A stretch of 64,000 nt of DNA, taken from Lytechinus variegatus (lineage: Eukaryota > Echinodermata > Echinoidea > Temnopleuroida > Toxopneustidae). Below are positions 23,016 through 34,411 of this stretch, piece by piece. Below the pieces are notes generated by a model that was not told the origin of the DNA, searched no databases, and saw only the letters and a program-made list of their open reading frames with translations. The number at the start of each line of letters is the position of its first letter. The first letter of the stretch is position 1. The stretch is taken from assembly GCF_018143015.1 (NCBI RefSeq), contig NC_054749.1, positions 29,720,411 through 29,784,410 of the forward strand. Direction: 5' to 3'. A program made the position numbers and the translations under genes.

Positions 23016-26000
23016 ATGGCTTGCCATTTCGGTCTCTTGTCATCAAATACTTCCGGTAAATACTTAACATCTGATTTTGATGGTAAAATCAGTCTTAGTC
23101 CTCTGGACCCATCGGTCAACAAACTATCCAAAGGTCAGCTGTGGAGTCTCGAAGTCGACCCCAATCCAGGTGAACAACAGAGAGAACCAGAAGGATGTTC
23201 ACAGACCCACTATGCCCTCTATTCTACCAATGGGTACCTATCGGTTGATAAGTCGGGCAAGGTATCAGCAGAAGCAGAGCAGATTGGAAAAGAACAACTC
23301 TTCGAGATCGACGTGGGAACCAGCGGTAGCGGCGCTTGGGTCATCCGCAGCGTCGCTCATGACACGTACATGGGTATCAAGAGCAAGAAGATATTCTTCA
23401 AGAAACGTGAAACGTCGTCTTCGGACCAACGTTGGTATGTGCGACTTGCCATCCACCCACACTGTTGTTTGCTGAACGTCAAATCGGACAAGTATGCCCA
23501 TGTGCCGCAGTCAGGACGTTACATGACGTTCGACGCTGCCGTTCCATGGCGATCGGACACCTTACTACAGCTTACATATAGCGAGGGATATAGTTGTTTC
23601 AAGACTACCACGGGACGATACGTCACCAGGGAAGGAAACTTCGTTACTTCCCTCGTTCCAGACTGTCTCTTCGTCCTCCAAATCACTGGTGATCAATTCG
23701 ACCTTAAAGACTATAGAGGAAATTTCAACTCTGTCAATACCAGAGGACGATTGATGTGTACGAGTGGGAAGGATAGAGCTTCTTTTAAACTAAAACCCAG
23801 CTATCCTCATGTTACGTTCCACACAAAAGTTAAAGGAATGTGGATGAAACTATTTGCTAAAGAAGGTGAGTTGTTTGGAAAGTAATATGGGAAAAAAATA
23901 CACGAGCGGAAAAAAAAACGTTGGTTGCGTTTTGTCTTTTTTATCAACGATGGCTATTATGCAGTTATTCCTTTTAAGCAATCGCAGCCATTTTTTTTCC
24001 ATTTTTTTTGCATTTCAAATTCTTTCCACAATATTTTGTTTTCTTTTCATTGCTTGTTATGAATGGCGCCAGTTCAGAAACAAACAAAACATTGTATTAT
24101 GATATGAAATGCAAACATCCTTAAATGATCTTTTGCTAAATAGGTGGCGGTGAGCTCACAACCATTGAAACAACAAAGATTGATGAACACGAAGACGAAG
24201 TGGTCTTCGAGCTATCTCCTCTGTGTTGCTCGACCACGGCCAACTCCAAATGGGCCCTCGTCACCGTCGATGGCCGTTTCATCAATGTAGATCATGAGAG
24301 TCGATTAAGTGTCGCGTCTAAAGCAACACAGTAAGTACCCTGAGTTTTCTTATTGCCTTATGCATCGAGATCGCATAGGCAAGAGTATTATCAAATGCCT
24401 TCATGGCAATGAACAAGCAATTAAGAGTTTTTTGTCGAAACTTGGTAAAGCAAAACTGCAGTTTTGTCCTGAACTCTGGAAAATGGCATATTTGCACTTT
24501 TTTTCCGTCAGTTCCGACACTTAGGATGAAGATTTTTATTTTCGACAAAGACCTCCCAGCTGTTCATTGCCATTAAGGCATTTTCAATACATTGACTGTG
24601 TTCTTAAATCCGTCTTGTGTCGCGGAGCAAAATTTTATCCCCATTTTGAAAAGCTCTTTCGTCGAAATCTTTTTCAAGATGAAAGTTAATTTGTATAAGT
24701 TTTAAAAATGAAAGAAAGACGAATCTAAAATATCAAAGACATTAAAATGACGAGAAATTCCGAATGACCGTCGAACATTACGATGTTAAAAGGCAAAAGC
24801 AAGAAAAGTTTCTAAATAGACGGAAACAATAGATAGGTTTACGTCACAATATGCGTTTTATTTCCCCCTTCTCTGCTTGTTATGACTTTTACCAATTTCA
24901 GTGTGCACAATCCCTTACAAAGTCAGTTGCTATAGATTTCAAGCCCCTTAAAAATACATTTTCTATTTCATGCTCAGGTGTATTCCCATGAAATAGCTTC
25001 TCATATGCTTTCGAGAACCGACCTAAATACATGAAGAAATTATAAAAAAAACAAAATGAAATTAAAGAAACCTGTTGCGTTGGTATCTCTTTTAAAACGA
25101 GCGAAGCCTATGTTCGAGCAGAGGAAGGTTAAACCTGATTATTTGTCATCATATTATGTCATATGTATTCTTAGGTGATGTAATGCAATTATTATCCTTG
25201 GTGACCTAATTAGATTAATTGCTGATGGCGTAAAGCAGGTTAATTTGAAATGATCGAGAGAATGGTCATTAATTAGATTATTTATGTTTAGCGAGGTATA
25301 TACTAAGAAACTGGCGCGTTACTAATTACAACCATGTGATGAACGAGAAACAAAAAGCCAGACAATGTTGACTTCACGGGAGTCTAGGTGTAACATAATA
25401 TTCAACATTTCTACCAGACCATTACGTGATGAATTTTGTTCGTGTCATTTTATTATTATTATTATCATTTATTTTAATGTCTGTTGTGTTTTGTTTTCTA
25501 TTTATGCAGCCCAACACGGGCAATGGCAGATTTCCTTAATTGGCAACCCTGTTTGTTTTCATAGATTTCAAAGAGTAAATCATATAGAATTAAACTACTT
25601 CACAATAATGAAATTATTTATAATCATGATAGTAATCTCCGGTAGATATCATATACAAACTAATATCAATAAAACAAGCTCTTTAACACCCGAAATATTT
25701 GTTTTTAATAATTTGAAGAAAAAAAATATTTCGGGTGTTAAAGAGGTTAATAAGTATGTACATTCACAAGTTTCAATAACTGCATACGATGTAAGAACTT
25801 CAGTTCCGCCCTTAAAATATGACACATGTCTAATATTGTTAAAAAGGACAAACGGCTGAGGAAAAGCTCTTCCTAAATATACAACTTCTGCCCAATATTA
25901 TAAATGTAGGGTGAACCCCCTCCCCCACCCGCCAGTGCTCGGTTATACCTCCTCGCTCGCTTGATGATGCCCCCCCCCCCTCTTTTCAAAATCCTGGGCT

Positions 26001-29000
26001 TGTCAATGCCTGTTATCATGGTTCAGACCCCGAATAGCTAAACAATCTCATGAGGGCCAAGTTTATTGATAATGTTCAGAAGAGAAGATTAAGAAATAAA
26101 AAATATATTTTTCTGAGGCTTAATTGCATCGCAGAAGGAGTTTCAGTTTAAAGGTGGCTCCAAACTGAAGTCGAACGCAACTTTCTTTTCCATCAGAATT
26201 GAAAGTGTGCATTTCATAATATATATCGTCCCCCCTCTCTCTATCTTAAAGTACATTTCATAATAGATCATATCAATTGGGGGTAGATACAACAGTTGCA
26301 TGAAACACTAGATTTTTAAACGCAGGCCCTACCAATAAAATGGGGGGAAAAGAGAAAATAATGGAGGGTCTGCAGGGAAGCAAAGCTTGTAAGCTGCAGA
26401 CGCCCTATAATAATGAAAACAAAAAATAGTAACAATAAAACACAAGAATATTATGATCAAACCCTATAATTCTTGTAAAGGCATGTAGCACATGAGCCGC
26501 TTTATGGTCCCCTTCACCTGACCCCCTTTCAATCAATGTGTCAATCATTGCGAACTTCGATCCAATATTTTATGATCAAGGTCGTCGATTGTGCCTGAAT
26601 TTTTATCCAAAATAAACCTCATGCAATTAATTCCGACGTATTTCAATAATCGTGATTATCATATAGCAACCAATGGATGTGGCCATTGTCATAGGCCTTA
26701 CTCGCTGTTATATAAAAGTGAATAATGGACTCCCTTTGTCAGGTATGGTCATTATAATGAGCGTGCGTGCGATGGAAAAACCATAGACATGATAGAGGAA
26801 AAAACGATGGTACCGTCGAGGGGGCAAACAAAAAGTGGGTTAGGTTGAACATAATCGAAGAAGGTGGTATAGTCAGGGGCTTCGGAACGGTTTTAAGAAG
26901 GAGAGGACTGAGTCAAAACTAGGAGAGGTGACCATGTAAAAAAAAAAAACACATAAAGATTTTAATTTCCTTCAATTCTAGAATCAAATATAAAGAGGAC
27001 TACAATAAGTAGTATACGTGAACTGACAAAACATCAAAACAAAATGAAATTAATATTTAAAACCTATTCAAAGAAAGATATCACTGAAACTAATTAGTTT
27101 AATCACGCTTTTCATTACCTCCCTAGATGTTAATGTCCTTATACCGATTATCTAAATTTATCCGTCAGAGTAGGATTTCTAAACAAAGCAACTAATCAGT
27201 AAAAGTAGGACATTGTTCATCTGTTTATCAAATACCACGAAACGTACAATGATTACATTAAAAAAAACTCGGCTAAATATAGTTTTGTATACATGTAATT
27301 GATAAATGGGAATGTATAGAGCTGTAACATGCAAAGGCTTTGTACTTGTTTTAAAACAAGAAATTCACATTTTACAATCCCATGATCATCTACTCAGTAT
27401 TGATTCTATTGAGAAATCATAATCAACAAAGTATTGGAGAGAGGACTTTATTTTTGTTCGAAAAATTGATCAGACCTTATATATATATATATATATATAT
27501 TGTTACTCATCTCGAATGCGCATAATCGTGAATATACCCATATGCATCAGTGGTGAAATTAGTAAACTATAACCAAGGAGATGAGCTTTGGATACGGCAA
27601 CCATTTCTAAAACATTGCAAAAAATGTAGCAATCGATAGGCGAAGGGGTAAAGGACCAGACTTTGAAATATCATTTTCAACCATACAGTATAAGGTGTTG
27701 TAAAACAAGAAATGCAGTTGTTATGAAACCCCTGGCCCCCATCCCCCTCCTACCAGTACGTCAGTAACCAAAGCAACCATATTTTTGTAATGCTATGGGC
27801 ATTTTAATTGAAACTAAACTGACTGCTTAGAATAGATATGACTTCTCGTCTATCTGGTTCAGTGTACTCTTCTGGCATGTCTGGCATACATGTACGTCAT
27901 TGACTATATCGTAAAGGAATGGAGCGATGAACCAAAATAATTCACCAGGGATATTGTTTTGTAAATCACCACGGAGATATACGTTTGAAAACGATTTGAT
28001 ATGAATGATAAGACATAACCACATAATGACATATCTGCGTGATTACAGACAAATCCTCTAAAATTTAAATCAACATCATCAATTACTTCATCATCATTAT
28101 CATCATCATCATCATTACATCATTATCATCATCATCATCATCATCACTATCATCATCATTATCATCATCATCGCCATATCATTATCACCACATTCATTAT
28201 CATTATCACTATAATATATCCCTTCTTATTCTCGTCGTCGTCGTCCTCCTCATCGTCATCATCATCATCATCGCCGTATTATTATCACCACATTTATCAC
28301 CATTATCACCGTAATATATCCCTTATTATTCTCGTCCTCTTCCCCGTCCTCCTCCTCCTCCTCATCATCATCCCATCAAAGTAACAACCACCTCCGACTC
28401 TAGCAAACCTCACCGCATATCCTACTACCTCCACCCACCCCTCTTGTTTCATTATTTATTTATAGATTTTTTTTTCTGTGGATGCCAAACCATTATAATT
28501 TTTCATTTCAATGTATCCCTTGACTTTCAATATAATCATTAAATACACCAAAATTCTTTCTTTGTACCGACTGAGGTACAGTGTAGCAGAATTTAATCTA
28601 ATTTGTAACACTTATTTATTCTGGCTATCCGTCATTTTTTTATCAACCTAGCTCGGCCTCGGAGCAATCTCATTAATTACCTTCATTATCGCAACTAAAT
28701 TTGTTTGCACTGTGAGAAATTCAGCCAAATTATAGAACTGATCGGTGCCGGAATATCTTTGCCAGTCAGTATTTATGGCGAGGATGATGGAATAGAAGCA
28801 GAGTGAGTCCAGTGTGTTATACTGAGTGGGTGAAGGTGTTGGGGTGCGATAGCCTTGTTACTGAACGGAAATTTTCACATTTATGATACCCCAAAGGATA
28901 TATAAAATGTGTACATACATCTCTTTTTATCATATTTAGCCCAATTACAAAATGGGTTTTCGATCCAGCTACTGTTATGACATAAATGATTAAAACACTA

Positions 29001-30253
29001 AAGTATCTGTAAATAATATTGAGTGAGAAGCCGAAGCGAACGAGAAAATATTCCCATGTATACGCAGTATCACCGGCGTCTTTTAAGCACACTGACGGTA
29101 AAAATCTCGTATAGCCTACATTGCACCGTTACCTGGTTGGGATGAAAAAGTACCTAACTGCATGTATATCGAGGTTTTATAACAAAGCATTTTATTTAAT
29201 TCATTTTATTTTTCAGCACTGCCAAGCAGTTTGAATTCGAATTCGTCAATGACTCGTTCGCCCTTCGCCACTCCAATTCCCAACAGTACGTGTCGATAGA
29301 TGCTTCCGGTCAACCATTCTTGACCGCCAACATCAACGACATCGCTGGCAAGATCGGCATGGAGCTCGCCAACCGCACCTCACTCATTCTCCAAGGCGAA
29401 TTCGGATTCGTCAAGCGCGAAACAGGAGGAAGAAAAAATAAAGTCAAATGCAATACGGCGGATTACGACGAACTGAATTTGACATACGAACCGGATACAA
29501 GTACATATCGGATTACAGGTAGAACTTCGTATTTTCATTTTAACAATTCGGTCAAGACTATAAAGATACATTCTTTTGATTTAGGAAGATGATCATCAAG
29601 GAATATATCAACTTTCTGAACGTAGTTATAAAAGTCAAATTCGAGAGTTGCTGGGATTGGAAATCAGACTATTGTGGTTACGGTGGTCAAGGGGACCGAT
29701 CTAAAATGAAATTGAGAATAAGATTGACTTCTACATCAATTAGATTTAAATTTTCAATTTACGTTTTGATAGGTTCCTCTTCGAAATCTAAAGAATTTAA
29801 AGTATGATTACTTTCAAGAAATCGGTATATCGAGATTGTGATAAAAGTACCGTAGATAGAAGACGAGGCAAAATGATAAGATCCTTGGTCATACAAATTG
29901 CATAATAATATTCAATAGAGTATCTATCAAACTCTAATGCCAAGAAGAATTTGGTTATGATGCCTTTATAATGTAATGATAAACGTTTCCCTTTTTATCA
30001 TCTTTTCATGTCACCACTAGATCAAGATGGGAATCCATGGTGCATGGACTCATTGAAGGAACACGTCATAGCTGCATCCATGGGTCAACCAACATCTTTC
30101 ATCCTCGAGCTTCACACAATACTTGGTAAAGCCAAGCTGGCCATACGTCCTCTGCACCCAGACAATGACTGTTTCCTAAAAGGCTACAAGAATGGCGCCT
30201 TCACTGCAACAGGCGATACGTTGTCAAAGGAAACCCTGTGGACATTTAATTAG
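23016..30253 (+). CDS. FSCN: Fascin (actin-bundling protein), four exons, 523 residues
   Basis: Fascin cross-links actin filaments into tight bundles in filopodia and microvilli; it folds as four beta-trefoils. Exons: 23016-23865, 24144-24330, 29217-29518, 30021-30253 (TAG stop). Junctions are GT-AG and in phase; the total is 1572 nt. The first long exon covers trefoils 1 and 2 (about residues 3-270), with family-like FGLLSSNTSGKYLT, WYVRLAIHPH, KYAHVPQSGRYMTFDAAVPW and TTTGRYVTREG. Exons 2-4 cover trefoils 3 and 4, with LILQGEFGFVKRETG matching the vertebrate RGEHGF segment, and the end ETLWTFN resembling the vertebrate SLWEY end. It is longer than human fascin-1 (493) partly from an insert near residues 48-62. 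Around human Ser39 the aligned residues are NKLSKGQLW, so the PKC-site serine is not at the same position. The start ATG follows GATAAGG. AATAAA occurs at 30344 and 30355. Introns are 278, 4886 and 502 nt. Confidence 0.93.
23866..24143 (+). other. Fascin intron 1
   Basis: 278-nt intron, donor GTGAGT, acceptor TAAATAG. No other feature is seen. Confidence 0.85.
25679..25745 (+). ncRNA. Candidate intronic hairpin RNA (pre-miRNA-like)
   Basis: Arms 25679-25700 and 25724-25745 are 22-nt perfect reverse complements; a further T-rich/A-rich stretch extends the stem and leaves a loop of about 12 nt. The whole is ~67 nt, the size of a miRNA precursor, and lies in the sense strand of a fascin intron. 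No known seed is recognised, and a small foldback transposon is the main alternative. Confidence 0.35.
27479..27500. repeat. TA dinucleotide tract
   Basis: Simple (TA)n run within fascin intron 2. Confidence 0.85.
28078..28375. repeat. ATC-rich trinucleotide array, partly duplicated
   Basis: Blocks of ATC/ATT units are separated by a repeated unit CCATATTATTATCACCACATT-like; the segment TATATCCCTT(C/A)TTATTCTCGTC occurs twice (about 28213 and 28314), so a ~100-bp unit appears duplicated. Confidence 0.8.
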
Positions 30254-30343
30254 ATCTTTATGTCCGGTCTTGGGTGATTCTGTTGTAAAGCAGTTTTTTC
30301 AACTGAACCGGATACCCGCCACCGTTTTTTACCGATTGTGTTA

Positions 30344-30381
30344 AATAAAACATGAATAAATCATGATCTGATGAAATAAAG
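30344..30381 (+). terminator. Fascin polyadenylation signals
   Basis: Three AATAAA hexamers occur within 40 nt (about 30344, 30355 and 30375), starting about 90 nt after the stop codon. A short 3' UTR is implied. Confidence 0.55.
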
Positions 30382-30693
30382 TTAGCCATAAATACGTTCA
30401 AAGAGCCAGGCCTGACAACAAAGTTTCACAACTACAACGGGGATAGATTCGAGAACACAATACTATACTGAAAATGTCCTTCAAGTGGCAATTCAAAGAA
30501 CATCTGGGGTCTTTGTCGAAAATTTGTGAACCGGAACAGCAGTTTCGTCCTATTTAGTTTCGGAGCTGACGAATGATTCCAAATACGTCGTTTGTCCTTG
30601 AAGTCCGGGTTATCCAATCCTTCATGGATTTATTAAAAAAGAATCCATGAACCCAATAATCACCCGTCCGCTAAACCAGTACGTTCCATGATT

Positions 30694-30950
30694 GCAGTGG
30701 CGGATCTAGGGAGGGGGGGGGGCGCACATCCGGCCCGTGTCCCCCCTTTTGAGAGCCATAATCAAAATTTGTAATGTAATTATACCGTTTTTATATACCC
30801 AAGTATGCCCCTTTTGAAAGTGAGGACGAAATTACCTTCAATTTTAGGCGAACTCCCCCCTTTTTTTGGGGGGGGGGTGGGAGGTGCTTGTCGAATTCTC
30901 ATCTGGAAAATGTGCCCCTTTTGGAAAATCCTGGATCCGCCCCTGATTAT
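30694..30950. mobile_element. Inverted-repeat element with GGATC-type ends (family 2)
   Basis: Left end CAGTGGCGGATCTAGGG, right end CCTGGATCCGCCCCTG, approximate inverted repeats, with G and C runs next to them. Two CCCCTTTTG segments lie inside. About 257 bp, non-coding, MITE-like. This terminal sequence is common in animal genomes. Confidence 0.65.
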
Positions 30951-31623
30951 TGTGCATGAGTAAATGTTTGACATACTTCGATACAGGCTGGTATATCGAG
31001 TCTGTACCTCCGTCTCGGTTACGGCCATGACAACAGTTCAATGCTAGCCTAGAATCGTTTCCATTACTTAATGGTGGCAGCGGTGGGATCATGATCAGGT
31101 GTGACGATTTCTTGAGGTTTATCGTCACGGCCGGGGCGATTTTTCTTTCCAGTTGTACTTGTGTACCCTCTGCAGTAGGTTACTCTTGATGAGGGAAAAT
31201 ATTTTGAACATTTGTGTCATGCATATAATCTACTTTCTATTTTACAGTGTTGAAACATTATTACTATAGCCTGGTACCCTGGTGGAAAACCGTCTTTTTT
31301 TCATTTTGTGTAATAGGTACATGAAGAAACTTTTGTGCATACTTTTTGCATTTGTGTTAAAACATGATGAAACGAAAGTGCGAATGATTTTTCTTTTAAA
31401 GGTAGCTTTCAGGATAATTATTTCTAGTATGTGAATACATGCTCTTGGAGATGTTTTCGTGTTTAATTAGCTTTACATTGGATTTATTTCAGTGAATAAT
31501 CTATAACATACTTCAGCAAAAGCATTAATGAAAATTACACGAACAAGGTAGGCCTATATAGCTATATTCGAAACAGTTCCAAGACGCTCGTGACATATCC
31601 GAGCAAAATATGTGCATTATTTG

Positions 31624-31868
31624 CAGGGCCCTGGAAAGGATTTTTGTGGGGGTGCTGATGTAAATCTAAAAAAGCAAAATGAAGGGTTTTCTTTACAAAT
31701 GGAGGAGGTCAAATTGTTCCTAGAAATTAAAAAAGCAGAAACCAGACAAATGGTTTCACTACAAAATGAAGGTCATTTTTGTTACATTTTTCAAGTTTTA
31801 CACAACTTCCAGAATACCTGGTGGTGCTGCCTAAAGCATACAGCACCCCCGCTTCCCAGGGCCATGAT
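31624..31868 (+). mobile_element. Non-autonomous repeat (family 3), copy A
   Basis: Starts CAGGGCCCTGGAAAGGA with GGGGGTGCTG; ends CAGCACCCCCGCTTCCCAGG. A related copy in the opposite orientation is at 42228-42408 (ends AGGGGGTGCTG and GCCCAGGGCCCTGC). It holds an open frame of 92 codons that I take as chance. Confidence 0.55.
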
Positions 31869-32618
31869 TAGTTGTCTTATAAGATGTTGATGTGAGTCCT
31901 TGCTCGTTGATAAATCATTCTCATTATCAAAATTAAACCATGATTGGTCATACTTGTGACCGTTCAGACAAATGCATATAGGCATTGCATGCGACCAAGA
32001 CGATAACATCAGTTTTAAGCGCAGTTCTGAAATATATTCTTCAAAGAATATAGTTACATTTCACATGAGAGAAAAGAAAATCGTGATTGTATAATTAAGA
32101 ACGTTTTACTCATGTCTGCGTACCAATCAGATGAACCTTTTCAGTGATTTAATGAGTTTCATTTTACGATCTATTCCATTATCGGAAATCAATCACTTTA
32201 TAATCGCATTAAAAAAAACGACTTAAAAGAATAATTCGATTTTTCAAACACAAACAATAAAATAATTTTTTTCCAAAATCATTTAGAAACTAGATCTCAA
32301 AGTCAATTTCAAAATCAATAGAAAAATATATTTGAAACGTTACAGTTTAAAATCGATTTTAAACTGCAAAGTCATATTCAGCAAAAAAAAAAAAATATAT
32401 ATATATATATTGACACTGAAATTTTAATAATGGAGCTAGGACATCATTGGGTATGGTTATAAGGCCTTGATTTGCTTCGATATTGATCTTAAAATAAAAT
32501 ATTTTTGTTTAGCTCTTTGATGTACATCCATTCAAGCCCTGGCCGTTTAATCGTAGTCTCATTCTTTCCATACTGCACGCCGTCATTTGGTGTTAATCCA
32601 CAAAAACATGAAGACTAG

Positions 32619-32755
32619 AATAACACATGGGCCGCGGAAGCGGGGGGGGGGGGGCGCTTGGGGCAAAAAACGCAAAAACGATCATAATATGATTGTGTTT
32701 TTTTGCATGATTAGCCTCCCCCCCCCACTTTGAAAACCGTTCCCTGCCCCTGCTT
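32619..32755 (-). mobile_element. G-rich non-autonomous repeat (family 1), copy B
   Basis: Opposite orientation to the copy at 6418-6560: minus-strand start GGGGCAGGGAACGGTTTTCA, then a G run, GCATGATT-like interior and a C run followed by GCTTCCGCGGCCC. Confidence 0.5.
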
Positions 32756-33055
32756 TCAACTGCTGTGTTATTGTCTAGTATGTGCAATGCATCATGCAAT
32801 CTATCTATGTTTTATTTGAACGCAGGATAAAATGAAATCACGGTGTTATTGAGCTTGTCATGTCTGTCAGGAGAAGCAATCCGCATCTATTAGTTTAATG
32901 AAATGACTTTGACATTCATTTTTCTTTTTGTACTTAATATGCATGTTCAATGTTTCAGTATAAAGCGATCAAAATCTTTGTGGATGACAATCGTGTGCAA
33001 TAAATGTGATATGAAGCCAATAGTGTGATGTGTGATTTTCGTGCAGTATATTTTC

Positions 33056-33110
33056 TTTCTTTCTCCCTCCCTCCCTCCCTCCTTCCTTCTTTCTTTCTTT
33101 TTTTTTCTTC
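33056..33110. repeat. CCTT/TTTC pyrimidine tract
   Basis: Tetranucleotide pyrimidine repeat. Confidence 0.85.
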
Positions 33111-33566
33111 AAAGTAACAAATAAACCCAACAGAAACTTTTCCATAGATATCAGATGTTTTTAAACGGTGTTATTAAGCTTGTCATGTCATTTACCAAAA
33201 GTTGGGGCTCCAGAAAAGGTGGCAGTAAAAAAGAGTAGGAGGAGGCCCGGGGGAGGCAATTGGGGAGAGAGAGTGGGGTGGGGAGGGGGAGTGGGAGAAG
33301 AGGAGAGAGGAAGACAACTCTTTCTTCCGTGCATGAAAATTGGTTTTATATTTAAAAAAACAAGTGCGTCGATATTTTTCATTTTCTTCTGGCAACCTAT
33401 AAATTTTTATTTATAATCGCACAATTTCTAGAAGGAAACTTATTTTCAGTTTATATCCTCCAGATAATAGCACAACGCATTTCATATTGTTGATTTGCCT
33501 ATGGTCGTATGTTTTTCAAGATTTTCCCGAAACCAAATTTAAATTAGACCTATACATGACCCTATA

Positions 33567-33715
33567 CTGAGCTGCGGAACGGATGTGAAATTGGGGGCAT
33601 TACCATTCACAAAATCGCAATCAGATTGTCTTTTTCTTACTTTTTGGTACACGATTGTTGGAGAAAAAAGGGAGCTGAAGCCCTCCAATCTTCGGTTCCG
33701 CGGCCCCGACGGGGG
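33567..33715 (+). mobile_element. G-rich non-autonomous repeat (family 1), copy C
   Basis: GAGCTGCGGAACGG at the left, GGTTCCGCGGCCCC at the right, with GGAGCTGAAGCCCTCC inside matching GGGGCTGAAGCCCCCC of the copy at 6418. Confidence 0.5.
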
Positions 33716-34281
33716 GGGGGGGCAGATGGTAGAAGACGGCCGGACACGGGGGCTGGGGAGGGGAATCGAAATGTCAGGAAGAACATTAACGGAGCCGACA
33801 TTCAACCAAACATGATGATTCGAAAAAATAAGTGAAAAGAAAACGTAACACTCTGCATGTTTTTTGTTCTTTCTTTTTAGAAGCACTAACTTACATGTAA
33901 TATATTTTTTCTTTTTACTACTTATATTTTTTCAATGCATGTATATTTATATATTAACACAATATCAAATGATTGAGTGTTACATTGAAACTTCATATCA
34001 CACTACCTTTATAATGATAGATATAATAATGTGCACATCAAGTATCCATTTTTAAAATCGACATATAGGCCTATACTAATTCTCTTTTTCGAGTGCCAAA
34101 TATATTCACAACAAAACAAGAACAAAAGATTTTCCATATACTAAATAACAAAAAGTTAATAAAACCTAAACGAACTGAAGTCATTGGCAAATGGCAATGT
34201 TTTTTAAAACCCTCATCACCTCGGCCTCCTTGCTCAAATATTACATGTCCTAACAACGACAACAACAACAAAATGATCCGA

Positions 34282-34329
34282 GTTCCGCGCATAGAGATGT
34301 ATATAATTATATATCTCTATGGTTCCGCG
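34282..34329. mobile_element. 32-bp palindrome framed by 8-bp direct repeats in the CEP20 promoter
   Basis: GTTCCGCG at 34282-34289 and again at 34322-34329 exactly bracket an imperfect palindrome at 34290-34321 (arms CATAGAGAT.. / ..ATCTCTATG; 13 Watson-Crick pairs plus one G-T, 4-nt loop). Eight-base duplications are typical of hAT transposons, so this may be a minimal hAT-type remnant. Its AT-rich centre could also act as a TATA-like element for CEP20, about 80-120 bp upstream of the ATG. Confidence 0.5.
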
Positions 34330-34411
34330 TTATAGCTGGCTCCCCATTCGGCGCTCCATAAACAATAAGCCAGCGGTTTTGTTTGAATTTGCTCAGAAGT
34401 AAAATGCTAAA
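34330..34411 (+). promoter_or_regulatory. CEP20 5' UTR / promoter-proximal segment
   Basis: GC-richer short stretch (GGCTCCCCATTCGGCGCTCC) directly before the first coding exon. The ATG at 34412 has no upstream in-frame stop problem and sits in AAAATGG. Transcription start is inferred, not seen. Confidence 0.35.

Larger units (their letters stand above)
24331..29216 (+). other. Fascin intron 2 (4.9 kb)
   Basis: Donor GTAAGT, acceptor TTTTTCAG. It contains a pre-miRNA-sized hairpin (25679-25745), a C-rich segment at 25917-25981, a fragment of the G-rich repeat at 26876-26948, a TA run at 27479-27500 and an ATC array at 28078-28375. The open frame at 25365-25859 (164 codons) has no splice or domain support. 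Confidence 0.8.
30382..34280. other. Gene-free spacer between fascin and CEP20
   Basis: No exon is supported. It carries several dispersed repeats (listed separately), an AT run at 32390-32410, a pyrimidine tract at 33056-33110 and G-rich DNA at 33230-33310. Confidence 0.5.

Noticed and set aside
25365-25859. 164-codon open frame in fascin intron 2
   Set aside because: It lies in an intron, has low-complexity Ile-rich parts, no recognisable domain, and contains the hairpin; it is most simply chance.
7385-28375. ATC/GAT repeats considered as CRISPR-like spaced arrays
   Set aside because: These are simple trinucleotide repeats without unique spacers, and the genome is eukaryotic.
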